64,000 bases of DNA from Prostheceraeus crozeri (GCA_907163375.1 CAJQUW010007530.1:248001-312000); one strand, 5' to 3'; positions 50,577-61,506 are shown, counted from the first letter of the stretch. Numbers and translations are program-made. Notes: generated by a model from the letters alone, not told the origin.

Positions 50577-53500
50577 TTATGCTAAGACGTCTCCTGAATG
50601 TGGTAGTGTGAGTTTAATTCTTTTGGGTGGTGGTATGTTTGTGTCAGGATGTCCATGTGGAAGAGATATGTTGTGTTCTAGCCAGCACCTCTTATCCTCC
50701 CATGCTGAAAGCGCCCGTTTCCTAAAAGTATGAGTTTTGATCTCATGCGACTTAGATTTTAAGATTGTCATATTGACAAACGTTATATTTTTATTTCTAT
50801 AGGCTTTCCTGAAATTCTTATGTTTCATGTTAGAGACCAATGATCTTGATATGCCTTTAGCGCGCTTAATGCTATCATCACTATCCTTTAATTTCATAGA
50901 ATACATTTTAGGGCGGAGGAGAATCATTTCAGCTATCTCCTTCCCTGCTGTCTCATCCTTAAAGCAGCCAAGTTTTGCCTTATTTTTGATGGAGTATAGT
51001 GGATGATTAGCAGGATAATTTGATGTATCAAAATATCTTTCTAAAGATTTTCCTACTTCATTAAAATTTAAATCTTTTTGAGTGGTAATACCTAAAAAGA
51101 AACTATCTGTGTCACCACCCAACAAACGAACCTCTTTTACGAGAGGACACGGTTTTAGTATTTTATAGAAGAGTTGATACATTTCAAGCTTGGAGTAATC
51201 TAGAACAGCTTGACCAATATAGATGGGTTTGCACAACTCAACTTCAGATTTTATCATTTTAATACCTACAAGATCCTCATCGATTATGTCTCTATTGATG
51301 AATAGAGGTGATGAGATCAATTTGTGATACTTTTGATCATCATTAACTAGTTTGTAGTTTACGCGCTTTCTAACATCCTCCATCGTCTTACCAAATAGAC
51401 TGTTGTTCTTATATTTATAAAAATCTTTTTCAAAATTATTTTGGGCTAGTGCACGTTTCTGACTGTTACTATCTATGTAGGGTTTGAGGAAGGCTTTCTG
51501 TCTAAATTTAATAATGCGGTGAACTCTTTTTAAAATCATGCCCATTTCTAAATAAAATTTTAAGATGCTAAAGTGGACTAGATAGTTTTCCTTATCATAT
51601 TGAGTGAGTAAAAGTTTGCGGCAAGGCTTATACTTGGGTTGTCCACATGATTCTAAATCTTTATGAAATTGTTTCATAAAGTCGGAAAACATATCTTTAC
51701 TCACTTCACCTGATTCGGGTGCGAGTGGAAAATCTACGGTTTTATGTTTAATATTATTTGGATAGATTAGATCTATCTCAAAATAATATCCCCAATCACC
51801 TTCATCTGGAATTGCTAGTATGTTGGAAGGGTTGGAGAAATGTTGAATTTCACTATCATCTAACCAGCTAAACTCAGAGTGAGGTAGCGGTTTGGATAAT
51901 GAACTACCATACAAATTATTTTGGTCATAATACTTCAGATGAGTCTGGTCATTACCTACTATTTTTGATTTTAACCTATGTTTATTTACAAATGTGAGAC
52001 CACCGCGAATTCCTCGCTCAAATAAATTATACATCTCTGGATCTTGTAAGAGATGAATGGTCTCACCAGTCATTTTAAAAGCAGACTTAAATGACATGGC
52101 TGGCAGACTGACAAAGTGGACGGGATCTAACTTATCTTCTTCTAATGCCACTCGTCGAAACTCCTGAAATACATCAGCCAGCAAAAATACATCTAACTTA
52201 AGGTAGGCAATCATATATTCACCAAATGTATGGCAGTCAAATTTTATCCATGCATCTTGTGCATGATCATAATCTTCGGTCTTACATTCTGCGCCGGTCA
52301 AATCATTTTTAAATTTATCTATGGGCGGAAGAGAAGTCTCGCCGAGTTTACTAATTGCATCAAAATATGCATATGGAAAGACTCCTTTCCGTGTGATGAC
52401 TTCATCGGTTAGATTTGGATATTGTTTCTTAAGATTTTGTGTTAGTGGAAGAGACTTTAGATTTTGCACGAGAGAGGCCAGTGATGCAGTCATAAATTGG
52501 TAGGAATCTAAAAATTTTATATCAAAATAGACCGTCTTATTTTCTTTAGTTTTATCGACAGGCACTTTTGCTGTCATGGCCATAAACTTCTCTCTCGTTT
52601 GTGCTATTACATCAAGCTTCCACTCTTTCATTTGACCTAAACCTCCTTTTATTATCATATGGCTGTCGTAGCCCTTGAAATTATGGAAAATGACGGGTAA
52701 TGTACGCCGCTTCATCCTCAGCGAAAAATTACATTTTGAACAGAGTGCGTTTCTAAATTTACCAGTGATGTGGTCATGGTCGCGCACTTTCTTAATCTTA
52801 TCATCGTCAAATGTTTTCCTACATTTGGGGCAAACGTTGCAACTATCAAATTTTGCTTGATCATCTGCTGTCATATGCAATGATCTGCGATAGAGTTCAC
52901 CATCATACTTTTGTTGAAATTTTACAGCCTGTTCGAGGAATTGTAGGAATTGGTAAATACAATCCTCACCTTGCCAGACGTGCATTTTATTTTTTCTATT
53001 TTGGAAATGGTCATGCCATACTTCATAGCAGGAAATGGCTGCTGGTCGATGGATGTTATCATCGATATAACATTCGATGTCAGCATAGATGACACGAAGA
53101 GGACTTAGTTCATCGCCATTCTCTCTATATGAAAACTCCTTATCTTTGGGCATGCGTTCCATTTGCAGTTTACCTCGCTTACACCACTCATAATGAGTTT
53201 CAAATTTGTTTTTACTCCTAAAGTTCCGAATGCATCTGTCACAGTAATAAATCTCTGATGAGGTAGAATTTCTTAAGTGGTGGTATAAGCGAGAGATTTT
53301 GGGAATGCCGCAGTAGTGCCATTCCTCACTATCATCCTGTCTTACTAATAAAAGGTTGACAACATGATCATAACAACTCGAACGCGAGTTGTAGCGCACA
53401 CCCTTCAATCCCTTTTCCCAAACATGGAGAACTATTTTAATGTTGTTCAATTTTTCAAATTTTTCTATATCTTTAATTTTCATATCGTCACTATTACAGT

Positions 53501-54551
53501 CATCGAAGTTTAATTCATTCTCCCACTGCCTATAGCTATATGTACGATTTCGATTCGCATTGATGTCATTATAGTGGAGAATGGAGAGGACAGCATATTT
53601 AAAACATTGCGATTCGCAATCGACATTGATGACTGCTGTTTTGTTTTTTAAATTTTTTGGAAGTTTAAAGGAGCCTCGACCACTATGATTTCCTAATAAA
53701 CTGATTTTAAATAAGGCGGACTCAATGCCGTCAAAAATGAGACCGCTATCGCGCTCGTTAAATTTATCAATATTTAATTTTAATCCTTGGATGTGAAAAT
53801 TTATCCAAGACTCATAGTCTACAACCTCGGTTGCAGGAGAGGAGGGTATGTGAAACTCCAACCTCTCTATTATTTGTCCAGTATGGTGGTCGATTTTTAC
53901 ATATTTTATTTTAAGATAGATGATCGCCTTCATCCTAAAATTGTCTAAATTGTTGAAGAGCGCTTCTATCAATGATGAATTTTGATGAAACCATTCCTCA
54001 AAGTTAGCAATGGTTTCTGAGGAGTCCATCTGGTAGTTCCTCACTAAATTATTTATGGACACTTCAGTGAGTCGGATAGAGGAGGTACCGTTGGTGTAGC
54101 TATCGTTCGTGTGTGTATGTTGAAGTCTGTGCGAAGATAGTTCAAAACGTGTCTCGAAAGACTGAGCGCACAAGTCGCAAGAAAAGGAGACGACGTTAAC
54201 AGAATCATCCCCACCTCCGGAGATTGATGCCGGCTTAGGTCGACAAACACCTCGCTTGATGTGTCGGGTGAGATCCCATTTCCTCGTGAAGATGTGCCCA
54301 CAGTCAGCACATTCCCACTCGTTACCATGTCGCGACAGTTCTGAGCTGGAACTCACATCACCTGAAAGAGAAATCATTCTATCATCTCTGTTCAAGCCTC
54401 AGTGTATTGTTGCAACCTACCTTGACTCAATAACTCTAAACTTTCCTCGAGAAGGGAGGGCGTTGGTGATGAAGTTGATGCCTGAAATTGAGGAAGATGC
54501 TATGAACCACACGTTTGAGGGAGATGAGAGAGGAAATCTTCAACTTACCAT
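50577..54551 (-). CDS. Protein-primed DNA polymerase B (pPolB), spliced
   Basis: The main exon (50577-54361) encodes about 1260 residues. N-terminal C2H2 fingers ('CADCGHIFTRKWDLTRH', 'CDLCAQSFETRFELSSH') are followed by the module also found at 40018, another finger near residue 390, exonuclease motif I 'VIYADIECYI' (~440), an endonuclease-VII-like Cys/His patch ('KVRDHDHITGKFRNALC', ~540), motif II 'FHNFKGYDSHMII', motif III 'YLKLDVFLLADVF', then polymerase motifs 'YDQNNLYGSSLS', 'NNSLFGKTMED' and 'GGDTDSFF'. Upstream, the ATG at 54551-54549 is followed at once by GTAAGT. Intron 1 is 54482-54548 and intron 2 is 54362-54420, with a 61-bp exon between, in phase with the main exon. It replicates the element from protein-capped ends. 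Confidence 0.92.
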
Positions 54552-54723
54552 TTCAATGAAATCAAGTTTAAGGTTGATGCTTCAATAAGATAGAGACTTC
54601 ACTCAATTAATATGTCTCAAATTTGGAATTCACTTGTACACCTCAAATAATAGCAGAATTCGCTAGAGAATACTTCACTTATACGTCTCAAAGACAGAGT
54701 GAAATGACACGGATGTCACTTTG

Positions 54724-54771
54724 CTTATATCCTTTCATGCTCATCATTCATTGGCTGTTCATTCTGATTGG
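54724..54771 (-). promoter_or_regulatory. PolB promoter: two CCAAT boxes and a TATA box
   Basis: On the minus strand, CCAAT starts at 54771 and 54754 (17 bp apart) and TATAAG starts at 54729, 178 bp before the ATG. Order and the 17-bp spacing match the left promoter at 38274-38321. The region is shared with the divergent gene at 54845, which could use the same CCAAT boxes. Confidence 0.7.
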
Positions 54772-54844
54772 TTGCTTGTTGATACTTAAGAATTAGAAAA
54801 ATGTTAAAGTTATCATTATTCAAAGTCAGCATTTCAAAGACAAC

Positions 54845-55276
54845 ATGACAAGTCCTCCAACAACACCAAATGACGCATTGGAGTTCTCCTCTCCATGCAC
54901 ATCAGCAAAGGTGCTCGTTACACCAAATGCACCAAGAAAGGCGAAGGTGGAGAAGACATACAATCTCGACAATATACGAAAGTTATCGGAGGACGATGAA
55001 GAGGAGTTGCCCGACCTAACAGGCATACGGTGGAAATATTTACAATATGATGTCGAAGGGGTGATGGAGATGACCAGCAAGTCGCAGTTGCATCAAATAT
55101 GGGAGTGGTACACCCCTAACTCCCAACCGCGAACCGTGGCGGAGTGGGCGTACATTGACAACGTGAGGGACGCTGCAGAAGAACGTTTAAAGCAGCTCAA
55201 CTGTTTTTGTGATCTATGTGAAGTCAGACTCTGGGACGATATTGACGATGAAGACCTTTTAAAATACATGCCATAA
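54845..55276 (+). CDS. Acidic accessory protein, unrecognised
   Basis: This 143-residue protein is divergent from PolB. The N-terminal 45 residues are Ser/Thr/Pro-rich and probably unstructured. An acidic patch follows ('LSEDDEEELPDLTG'), then a compact helical part ('SQLHQIWEWYTP', 'AEWAYIDNVRDAAEERLKQL') and a C-terminal 'CFCDLCEVRLWDD'. No family is recognised. Its sharing of the promoter region with PolB suggests co-expression with replication genes. AATAAA just after the stop (55275) could end the transcript. Confidence 0.6.
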   Translation: MTSPPTTPNDALEFSSPCTSAKVLVTPNAPRKAKVEKTYNLDNIRKLSEDDEEELPDLTGIRWKYLQYDVEGVMEMTSKSQLHQIWEWYTPNSQPRTVAEWAYIDNVRDAAEERLKQLNCFCDLCEVRLWDDIDDEDLLKYMP

Positions 55277-55476
55277 TAAATGTTTATTTCGTATTATATT
55301 TGCTTTCATACTGACTTACTTGAATGGGGCTTTAGTGAATAATTTAACCATGTATACTTTTTCATTTGGAAATAGTAGCACGCTTAGTTTAACTTGCAAA
55401 TCTTATAACATTTCATATGGGTGATAATGGTAGATGAAATAGTGTTAAATAAAATTAAGATAGCTTACATGATTCT

Positions 55477-56007
55477 GGGATAGCAATCGACTGCGATCCA
55501 TGTGTAAAGAGCTTGTTAGACTATGGAAGAGAGAAGTGTGTTATGTTGCGTGTGGCGCGTGAGTGTCCTCCCTTTCATTCCATTCATCAATTCGTCTCAT
55601 TGATAGAGACAGGTAGAACTCATGGCTCTCATAACGTATGCAATGGAAAGTTTTAGGCAACCTTCGACAGTTGGCTAAATGTCGCCCTGGCGCGAATGCA
55701 TACTACGTTGAGACAGAGGCAATCACTTGCAAACATGACGCAGAGAGGTTTAACAAGATTGACCATTGCCGAATGTCCCTTGCGGTATACATAGCTACGG
55801 GTTTCACCGCCGCCCTTTACAGGAACGCCCGTCGAAAGGAAGTATTACACCGAACTTCATTTGCAACGTTCAAGTTGACTGATAGCAGATACAACTTAAT
55901 GATAGTATTCGCCAGTCCGAAGACTGCCCAGGGCAAACCGCGTGGAGGTTCTATCATGTCTTGCCCCATGGTGGCCCTTAAGAGAGCCGATGGTTCATTC
56001 TCGGGAT
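55477..56007 (+). repeat. 531-bp direct repeat, copy 1 (broken accessory frame)
   Basis: It is nearly identical to 56361-56891, starting GGGATAGCAATCGACTGC and ending TTCATTCTCGGGAT. Each copy holds open stretches encoding 'YGREKCVMLRVARE' and 'RPGANAYYVETEAITCKHDA', which read like one former protein of unknown family. The coding part looks broken in both copies. Confidence 0.8.
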
Positions 56008-56015
56008 TAGGTTGA

Positions 56016-56267
56016 CTATTGGCTTGAATAGTCAAGGGGTATGACGGTTAGGTTGTCATAAACCCTATACCGCCTAAGCCGTGCTGGTGCATCTGGCACC
56101 TTTCGGATGCGAGTGGTATTCGGAGTCCACACCTCATCCGTCCAAATGATCCTCTTGATCTTCCCCTTCTTCTCATCCTCATCCCACTCGTCGAGGATGA
56201 CGAACTCGGGAATGGCGTTGTCTTCATCGATGAAGACGGGAATGTTGTCGGCAGATGTGGCTTCCAT
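56016..56267 (-). CDS. Small acidic accessory protein
   Basis: This 83-residue protein from ATG 56267 lies between the two 531-bp repeats. A TATA box (TATATAAG on the minus strand, 56309-56317) sits about 45 bp upstream of the ATG, so it probably has its own promoter. The sequence is acidic at the start ('FIDEDNAIPEFVILDEWDED') and more basic at the end ('RLRRYRVYDNLTVIPLDY'). No family is recognised. Confidence 0.55.
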   Translation of the reverse strand: MEATSADNIPVFIDEDNAIPEFVILDEWDEDEKKGKIKRIIWTDEVWTPNTTRIRKVPDAPARLRRYRVYDNLTVIPLDYSSQ

Positions 56268-56308
56268 CGTGACTTCAAATTGAATGAGAAGCGCTACAAT
56301 CTTCTGGC

Positions 56309-56317
56309 TTATATAGG
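56309..56317 (-). promoter_or_regulatory. TATA box of the 56016-56267 gene
   Basis: CCTATATAAGCC on the minus strand, ~45 bp upstream of the ATG, is a textbook core promoter position. Confidence 0.6.
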
Positions 56318-56360
56318 GTTTTCAACAATGAATTGCTCAACAGCGAATCAGAATGCTTCA

Positions 56361-56891
56361 GGGATAGCAATCGACTGCGATCCATGTGTAAAGAGCTTGT
56401 TAGACTACGGAAGAGAGAAGTGTGTTATGTTGCGTGTGGCGCGTGAGTATCCTCCCTTTCATTCCATTCATCAATTCGTCTCATTGATAGAGACAGGTAG
56501 AACTCATGGCTCTCATAACGTATGCAATGGAAAGTTTTAGGCAACCTTCGACAGTTGGCTAAATGTCGCCCTGGCGCGAATGCATACTACGTTGAGACAG
56601 AGGCAATCACTTGCAAACATGACGCAGAGAGGTTTAACAAGATTGACCATTGCCGAATGTCCCTTGCGGTATACATAGCTACGGGTTTCACCGCCGCCCT
56701 TTACAGGAACGCCCGTCGAAAGGAAGTATTACACCGAACTTCATTTGCAACGTTCAAGTTGACTGATAGCAGATTCAACTTAATGATAGTATTCGCCAGT
56801 CCGAAGACTGCCCAGGGCAAACCGCGTGGAGGTTCTATCATGTCTTGCCCCTAGGTGGCCCTTAAGAGAGCCGATGGTTCATTCTCGGGAT
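56361..56891 (+). repeat. 531-bp direct repeat, copy 2
   Basis: The partner of 55477-56007, offset by 884 bp, with only a few differences. It abuts the 3' end of the gene at 56911. Recent tandem duplication including the 56016-56267 gene's spacer is the simplest origin. Confidence 0.8.
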
Positions 56892-56910
56892 AATTCAAGG
56901 ACTATGGGAC

Positions 56911-58246
56911 TCAAGCTTGCCGCTTCGCCTCCGGCTCGTTGACGGAAGCAGGTGGGCGCTTCTCTTTGATATCTGTAAAGAAAGAAGTTGTTAGTTATTA
57001 TCTTGAACTCTAAGTTACTTGTTTTAAACTTACAGATCTTCTCAGGACGTGGCTCGAACAGGAATCCTGTGATCGCCTCCTTGTGGTCGAATGTAAAGTG
57101 AAGGCATTCGATACCTTTTTTAGCCCTGCTATAACACATCTCGTCTCTGCCACGTTCACAGAGGAGCGGTCTTGCGGGCACACGTCCTTTCTTGTCAAGG
57201 GGAATGTGGAGGCGACTTGATCGTCGAGTACTGCTACTCATCACTTGCTGGTGCAGCTCCTGATTAGTCGCCACCACCTTCCCCAACTGCTTTCGCAGCC
57301 CTTCCACCTCCTCCCTCATCTTTCTTAACTCCTTCTCCTGACTCTCTCTCTCGATGAGGAGCTGCTCTTCTTTAGCCTTACTAGCGAGGTGCGAGAACCT
57401 CTCGCGATCGAGCTCTCCTTCTTTCTCAAAAAGACTAGCTTGAGTCTTCTTGAGCTCCTGAGTGACTCGCGAGAGGTTCTCGGAACTCGCTTTATAGAAG
57501 AAACAGTCCCTCTTCCACACCTCCAACTCATTCTTCAGCTTGTCATAGTTATCAACCAGTGGTGGGCGCATAATGAAGTTGCGACATTGAGCCGCAATCC
57601 CACCACTGCTTGATAACTTAGCCGGCTGCACCTCGCTATCGAGGTCAACGTCCCTCACCGCCTCTACCTCGCTATCGAGGTAGACACTCTCGACTAGGTC
57701 AACCTTCGTCGAGCCTTTATCCTCCTCCTCTTCCTCACTGTCGCTGCTACTTGTAGCCGACTCATCGCTAGAGGAGGAGGAGGAGGATTTACTCGACTTC
57801 GGAGAAGACTCAATCGGAGTGGGTGAGAGAGCCTTTGCTGGCACGCTAGAAGATGGAGCCTCTGCTGTCGTGATAGACTCGACAGCAGACTGAGCCTCTA
57901 GAATCGGGGTGGGCGAGAGAGCCTTTGCTGGTGCACAAGATGAGGGAGGCTTTGCTGACGTGATAGCCTCGATAGCACACTGAGTCTCCAGAGCTTTCAA
58001 CTCTGAGCTGAAGAGACTTTGCTTCGCCTCCTCAGTCAGCTCTGGTTGACTGCAGCTGCTGTGCTTCGCATGCCACTCCGGTAGCGTCTCGACAAGGCGA
58101 GATGCATTATGGCTGCTACAAAAGTATCGAATGCCCCCTACCATTCGCTTATGTGCACAAGAATGCTTCTTAAAGGCATCGCTACGAAAAATCTTTGAAC
58201 AGACGCAAAGCTTAAAAGCCGTCTTTGCATTGTTGTAGTTAACCAT
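56911..58246 (-). CDS. Cys-rich, Ser/acidic and coiled-coil accessory protein, spliced
   Basis: From ATG 58246 the protein has about 425 residues. A Cys/His cluster is at residues ~14-50 ('CVCSKIFRSDAFKKHSC', 'RYFCSSH'). A long Ser/Glu-rich linker contains a repeated 'APAKALSPTPI' element and 'SSSSSSSDESATSSSDSEEE'. A heptad coiled coil of ~110 residues ('LKNELEVWKRDCFF' to 'LRKQLGKVVATNQEL') and a basic tail follow. A 61-bp intron (56973-57033, GTAAGT...TTTACAG) lies near the end, and after it the frame closes at 56911. A 5' leader intron is likely: TATATAAA at 58886-58894, donor GAG|GTAAGC at 58842, acceptor CTTCAG at 58250 just before the ATG. Family unknown; perhaps a structural or DNA-bridging protein. 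Confidence 0.65.
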
Positions 58247-58317
58247 TTTCTGAAGTGAAAAGGGGAAAACAATGATTATAATTCCGTAAACGTTTGATAG
58301 CAAACGATTGATTCCTA

Positions 58318-59090
58318 GTTTATAAAAACGGAAAAGAATGATTTTACACTTAGTGAGGAATGATAGATTTGAGTGTAGTGAGTGGCACTAGATCCCGTCG
58401 ACAGCCCGAAGGCCTTGTACTGATCACTAGGGAAGTGAGAGATCTTCCCCGATACCCGCTCTTTACAGCTGAAGACATCATTGTCACTGCCCCGAAGTGG
58501 TAACAGGAACGCCGAGTCAAAGGTAGTGATCAGTAGCTGGGATCCAACCCCTCAAAGCTGCCTTATACTTAGTTACATTTCAAATCTGATAGCAGATTTG
58601 AACTCAGAATACTTGAAAACCTTAGTCTACATGTTAAAACTTTGAAAAAACTGAAAATTAAGAATTTTTAAAAAATTCCGCATTTTACTACTCATACTAC
58701 TTTTAAAAAATTTTATCAGTAGTAAAGACACTATCAAACTCTATCACACAAACTTTGAAGTAAGAAGATAGCTTGCCTACTTCAAAAGATAGAGTCCTTT
58801 GCAACCCGATATCGGGAGCTCAGAGCGACGACCGTCGCTTACCTCGTCTTTCGATGAAGTGATCAGACTTGCGTTGTCGGGGGTTTATATATGCTCGGAA
58901 GAAAACTTAAAATGGCTCTATCTCCGAAAGTATTCATCGTAGCGACATGCGGTTTGTTGCAAACGATTTGTCTCATCATTCTTTACAATATGACACCTGA
59001 ACCATTCTCATATGACCACGGGAAGTTGGTGTGTCAGCACATGACCATGTAACATGCCACAAGTGAAAAAATTCCTAAGTGTGGGAGCTC
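58318..59090. other. Right-end non-coding region of the Polinton
   Basis: It probably contains the promoter and leader intron of the 56911-58246 gene. A stretch on the minus strand at about 58336-58575 stays open for ~75 codons without an ATG ('SDNDVFSCKERVSGKISHF') and might be an unrecognised exon. A short palindrome, TCAAATCTGATAGCAGATTTGA (22 bp; core CAAATCTGATAGCAGATTTG), is at about 58588. TACTGATCAC and its complement frame 58418-58543. Confidence 0.4.
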
Positions 59091-59128
59091 CAGTGTGGTG
59101 AAAATTTTGAAAAATTTAAAACTTCCGA

Positions 59129-59910
59129 ATTTTGACCTGGGACCTTTACCAAAACATTTTTCATCAAATTTCGCTGACGTCCCCCCCCCTCTGGACAGCT
59201 TGCTTCGATCTTGGCTTCTAGTGGACGGATTTTGTCGAGTGAGGTGTCATTTGAAAGCTAAGAGTGAGACAAATTCACTGAAACAAACGGCTTGTTCCTA
59301 TCTGTCTTCGTTTACATGTGAGACGCCATTTAAGATTTTAGGTCGGAGCTCACCTGAAAAAATCCTAAGTGTCAGAGTGACTTTGTATGGGAAAAATTAA
59401 AAATTTTCCAAAGTGTGGAATTTCGACGTGGGACCTTTACCAAAGGTTGTTTCATCAAATTTCGCTGACCCCCCCCCCTTTGTTCTAACTTTGGTTCTAG
59501 TGGACGGATTTTGTTCGTTCGACTTGCATTGGAAAGAGGATGAAACACTGCTCGACCGCATTTTTCGTTGCGAGTCAATCGGAGCAGCCGTTCAAAAGTT
59601 AGAGCGGTTACAAGATTTTAGGTCGGAGCTCACCTGAAAAAATCCTAAGTGTCAGAGTGACTTTGTATGGGAAAAATTAAAAATTTTCCAAAGTGTGGAA
59701 TTTCGACCTGGGACCTTTACCAAAGTTTGTTTCATCAAATTTCGTTGACCCCCCCCCTTTGTTCTAACTTTGGTTCTAGTGGACGGATTTTGTTCGTTCG
59801 AGTTGCATTGGAAAGAGGATGAAACACTGCTCGACCGCATTTTTCGTTGCGAGTCAATCGGAGCAGCCGTTCAAAAGTTAGAGCGGTTACAAGATTTTAG
59901 GTCGGAGCTC
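59129..59910 (+). repeat. Right-end array in direct orientation
   Basis: 59129-59340 repeats the left-end segment around 37115-37281, and then ~279-bp units start at 59341, 59621 and 59900 (partial), in the same orientation as the left array. So this block is a direct, not inverted, copy of left-end sequence. Confidence 0.85.
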
Positions 59911-60505
59911 ACTCTGACACTTAGGATTTTTTCAGGTGAGCTCCGACCTAAAATCTTGTAACCGCTCTAACTTTTGAACGGCTGCTCCGATTGACTCGCA
60001 ACGAAAAATGCGGTCGAGCAGTGTTTCATCCTCTTTCCAATGCAAGTCGAACGAACAAAATCCGTCCACTAGAACCAAAGTTAGAACAAAGGGGGGGGTC
60101 AGCGAAATTTGATGAAACAAACTTTGGTAAAGGTCCCAGGTCGAAATTCCACACTTTGGAAAATTTTTAATTTTTCCCATACAAAGTCACTCTGACACTT
60201 AGGATTTTTTCAGGTGAGCTCCGACCTAAAATCTTGTAACCGCTCTAACTTTTGAACGGCTGCTCCGATTGACTCGCAACGAAAAATGCGGTCGAGCAGT
60301 GTTTCATCCTCTTTCCAATGCAACTCGAACGAACAAAATCCGTCCACTAGAACCAAAGTTAGAACAAAGGGGGGGGGTCAGCGAAATTTGATGAAACAAA
60401 CTTTGGTAAAGGTCCCAGGTCGAAATTCCACACTTTGGAAAATTTTTAATTTTTCCCATACAAAGTCACTCTGACACTTAGGATTTTTTCAGGTGAGCTC
60501 CGACC
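59911..60505 (-). repeat. Right-end array in inverted orientation
   Basis: From the switch point near 59911 the same ~279-bp unit appears in reverse complement twice (to about 60226 and 60505), meeting the direct block head to head. This part pairs with the left array as a true inverted terminal repeat. Confidence 0.88.
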
Positions 60506-60517
60506 TAAAATCTTAAA

Positions 60518-60606
60518 ATCACGACACTGGCGGACCAGAGGGGGGGGGACTCAGCCACGACGGCGGCCATCTTGCGCTATCTGGTGTTCGCCGTTTTCTT
60601 ACTACT
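60518..60606 (-). repeat. Polinton right terminal inverted repeat (outer 89 bp)
   Basis: The reverse complement of 36754-36842, followed by the GTCATC target duplication at 60607-60612. Confidence 0.92.
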
Positions 60607-60612
60607 GTCATC

Positions 60613-61263
60613 GCACAAACATGTTATCAAAGTTCGAATAATTGCATCGCATAGCATTGTAATAGGTAACTCACGCTTATACTGAGTGCCAGTAGGCCAA
60701 TCATCATGGGATTAATAATGTTTAATGGCATAAGTTGACCAAATAATGTTTGACGATCAAAGCCTTAACCAACCGTTACACAGGCGCCAGTCACCGTACA
60801 ATCTCCAACCGGCCGGTTATGATGGCGCCGGTCAACGGGCCGGACTCAGCCGCCAAATACGCGACCGGTTCCAACACTAATCTAGATTGTCTTCCACTAT
60901 TTCAATTCCGCCAACATTTATTTTCAATGAGTGTTTGAAAAATGTGAACTTGCCCTTACGTGGAAAAAGCGGACATCATACCTTTTCCGGAGACAAATCC
61001 TCCTCAAATCAATAGTTTGCGCACAATTTCAATACTTTCAATCCCAGAGTGATTCTTCGAAAAACTCTGTTAAAACGATTTGGATATCATTTCACAGATC
61101 GATTTGATAAAGGAATTTTTGGTTTCCGCAAGCATAGCTCAAGCACACGTGCTTGGTCAACATCGAGAAATTGTTACCAAATATTTGCATGAAAAAGATG
61201 TCATGAGATGCCATTTGCACTCTATATACGAGACTTGGCAGACCAAGACTCGTAGACTTGGCA
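60613..61263. other. Host flank, nothing recognised
   Basis: Non-coding sequence with a short GC-rich patch at 60770-60870 containing several CCGG/GGCGCC words (for example GGCGCCGGTCAACGGGCCGG). Confidence 0.5.
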
Positions 61264-61506
61264 GAGATTAACTGATGCTTTCCTGATCATATTCACGATT
61301 TTGTTCAAAATCGTGTTTAAATTGATTGTGAAAATAAAACAATGTAGTTGATTTATTCTATGTTTATGCTGATAGTGAGTCTTGTAGGGCTGTGAGGGAG
61401 TCCTGATATGGTGAACAAAATCTGGAATTGTTCATAGAATAGGAATACGTTGTTGTTTGGTGTGAACAAAATCGTGAATATGATCAGGAAAGCATCAGTT
61501 AATCTC
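61264..61506. mobile_element. MITE with 44-bp perfect inverted repeats
   Basis: GAGATTAACTGATGCTTTCC and onward (61264-61307) is the exact reverse complement of 61463-61506. The ends contain TTAA (61268-61271 and its partner), so a piggyBac-type TTAA insertion of a ~227-bp element is one reading. A TA-flanked mariner MITE is another. No coding capacity. Confidence 0.75.

Larger units (their letters stand above)
36754..60606. mobile_element. Polinton (Maverick) element, looks largely whole
   Basis: The 23,853-bp element begins AGTAGTAAGAAAACGG and ends in the complement, as Polintons do (5'-AG...CT-3'). A perfect 6-bp target duplication GTCATC lies at 36748-36753 and 60607-60612. Parts: protein-primed DNA polymerase B, retrovirus-like integrase with chromodomain, packaging ATPase, adenain-like cysteine protease, candidate capsid proteins, and about ten accessory genes. 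The core genes are open. Only the duplicated accessory frame at 55.5-56.9 kb looks broken. The perfect target duplication and open frames argue for a recent insertion, but I cannot give an age. As a fossil it is simply an integrated copy; no claim of activity is made. Confidence 0.95.

Noticed and set aside
52230-53092. Several 60-93-residue plus-strand frames inside PolB
   Set aside because: They are antisense to a strong coding region with clear polymerase motifs and have no domain of their own.
54256-54588. 110-residue plus-strand frame across the start of PolB
   Set aside because: It overlaps the PolB exons and introns in antisense and ends in intronic sequence. The PolB splice model explains the region better.
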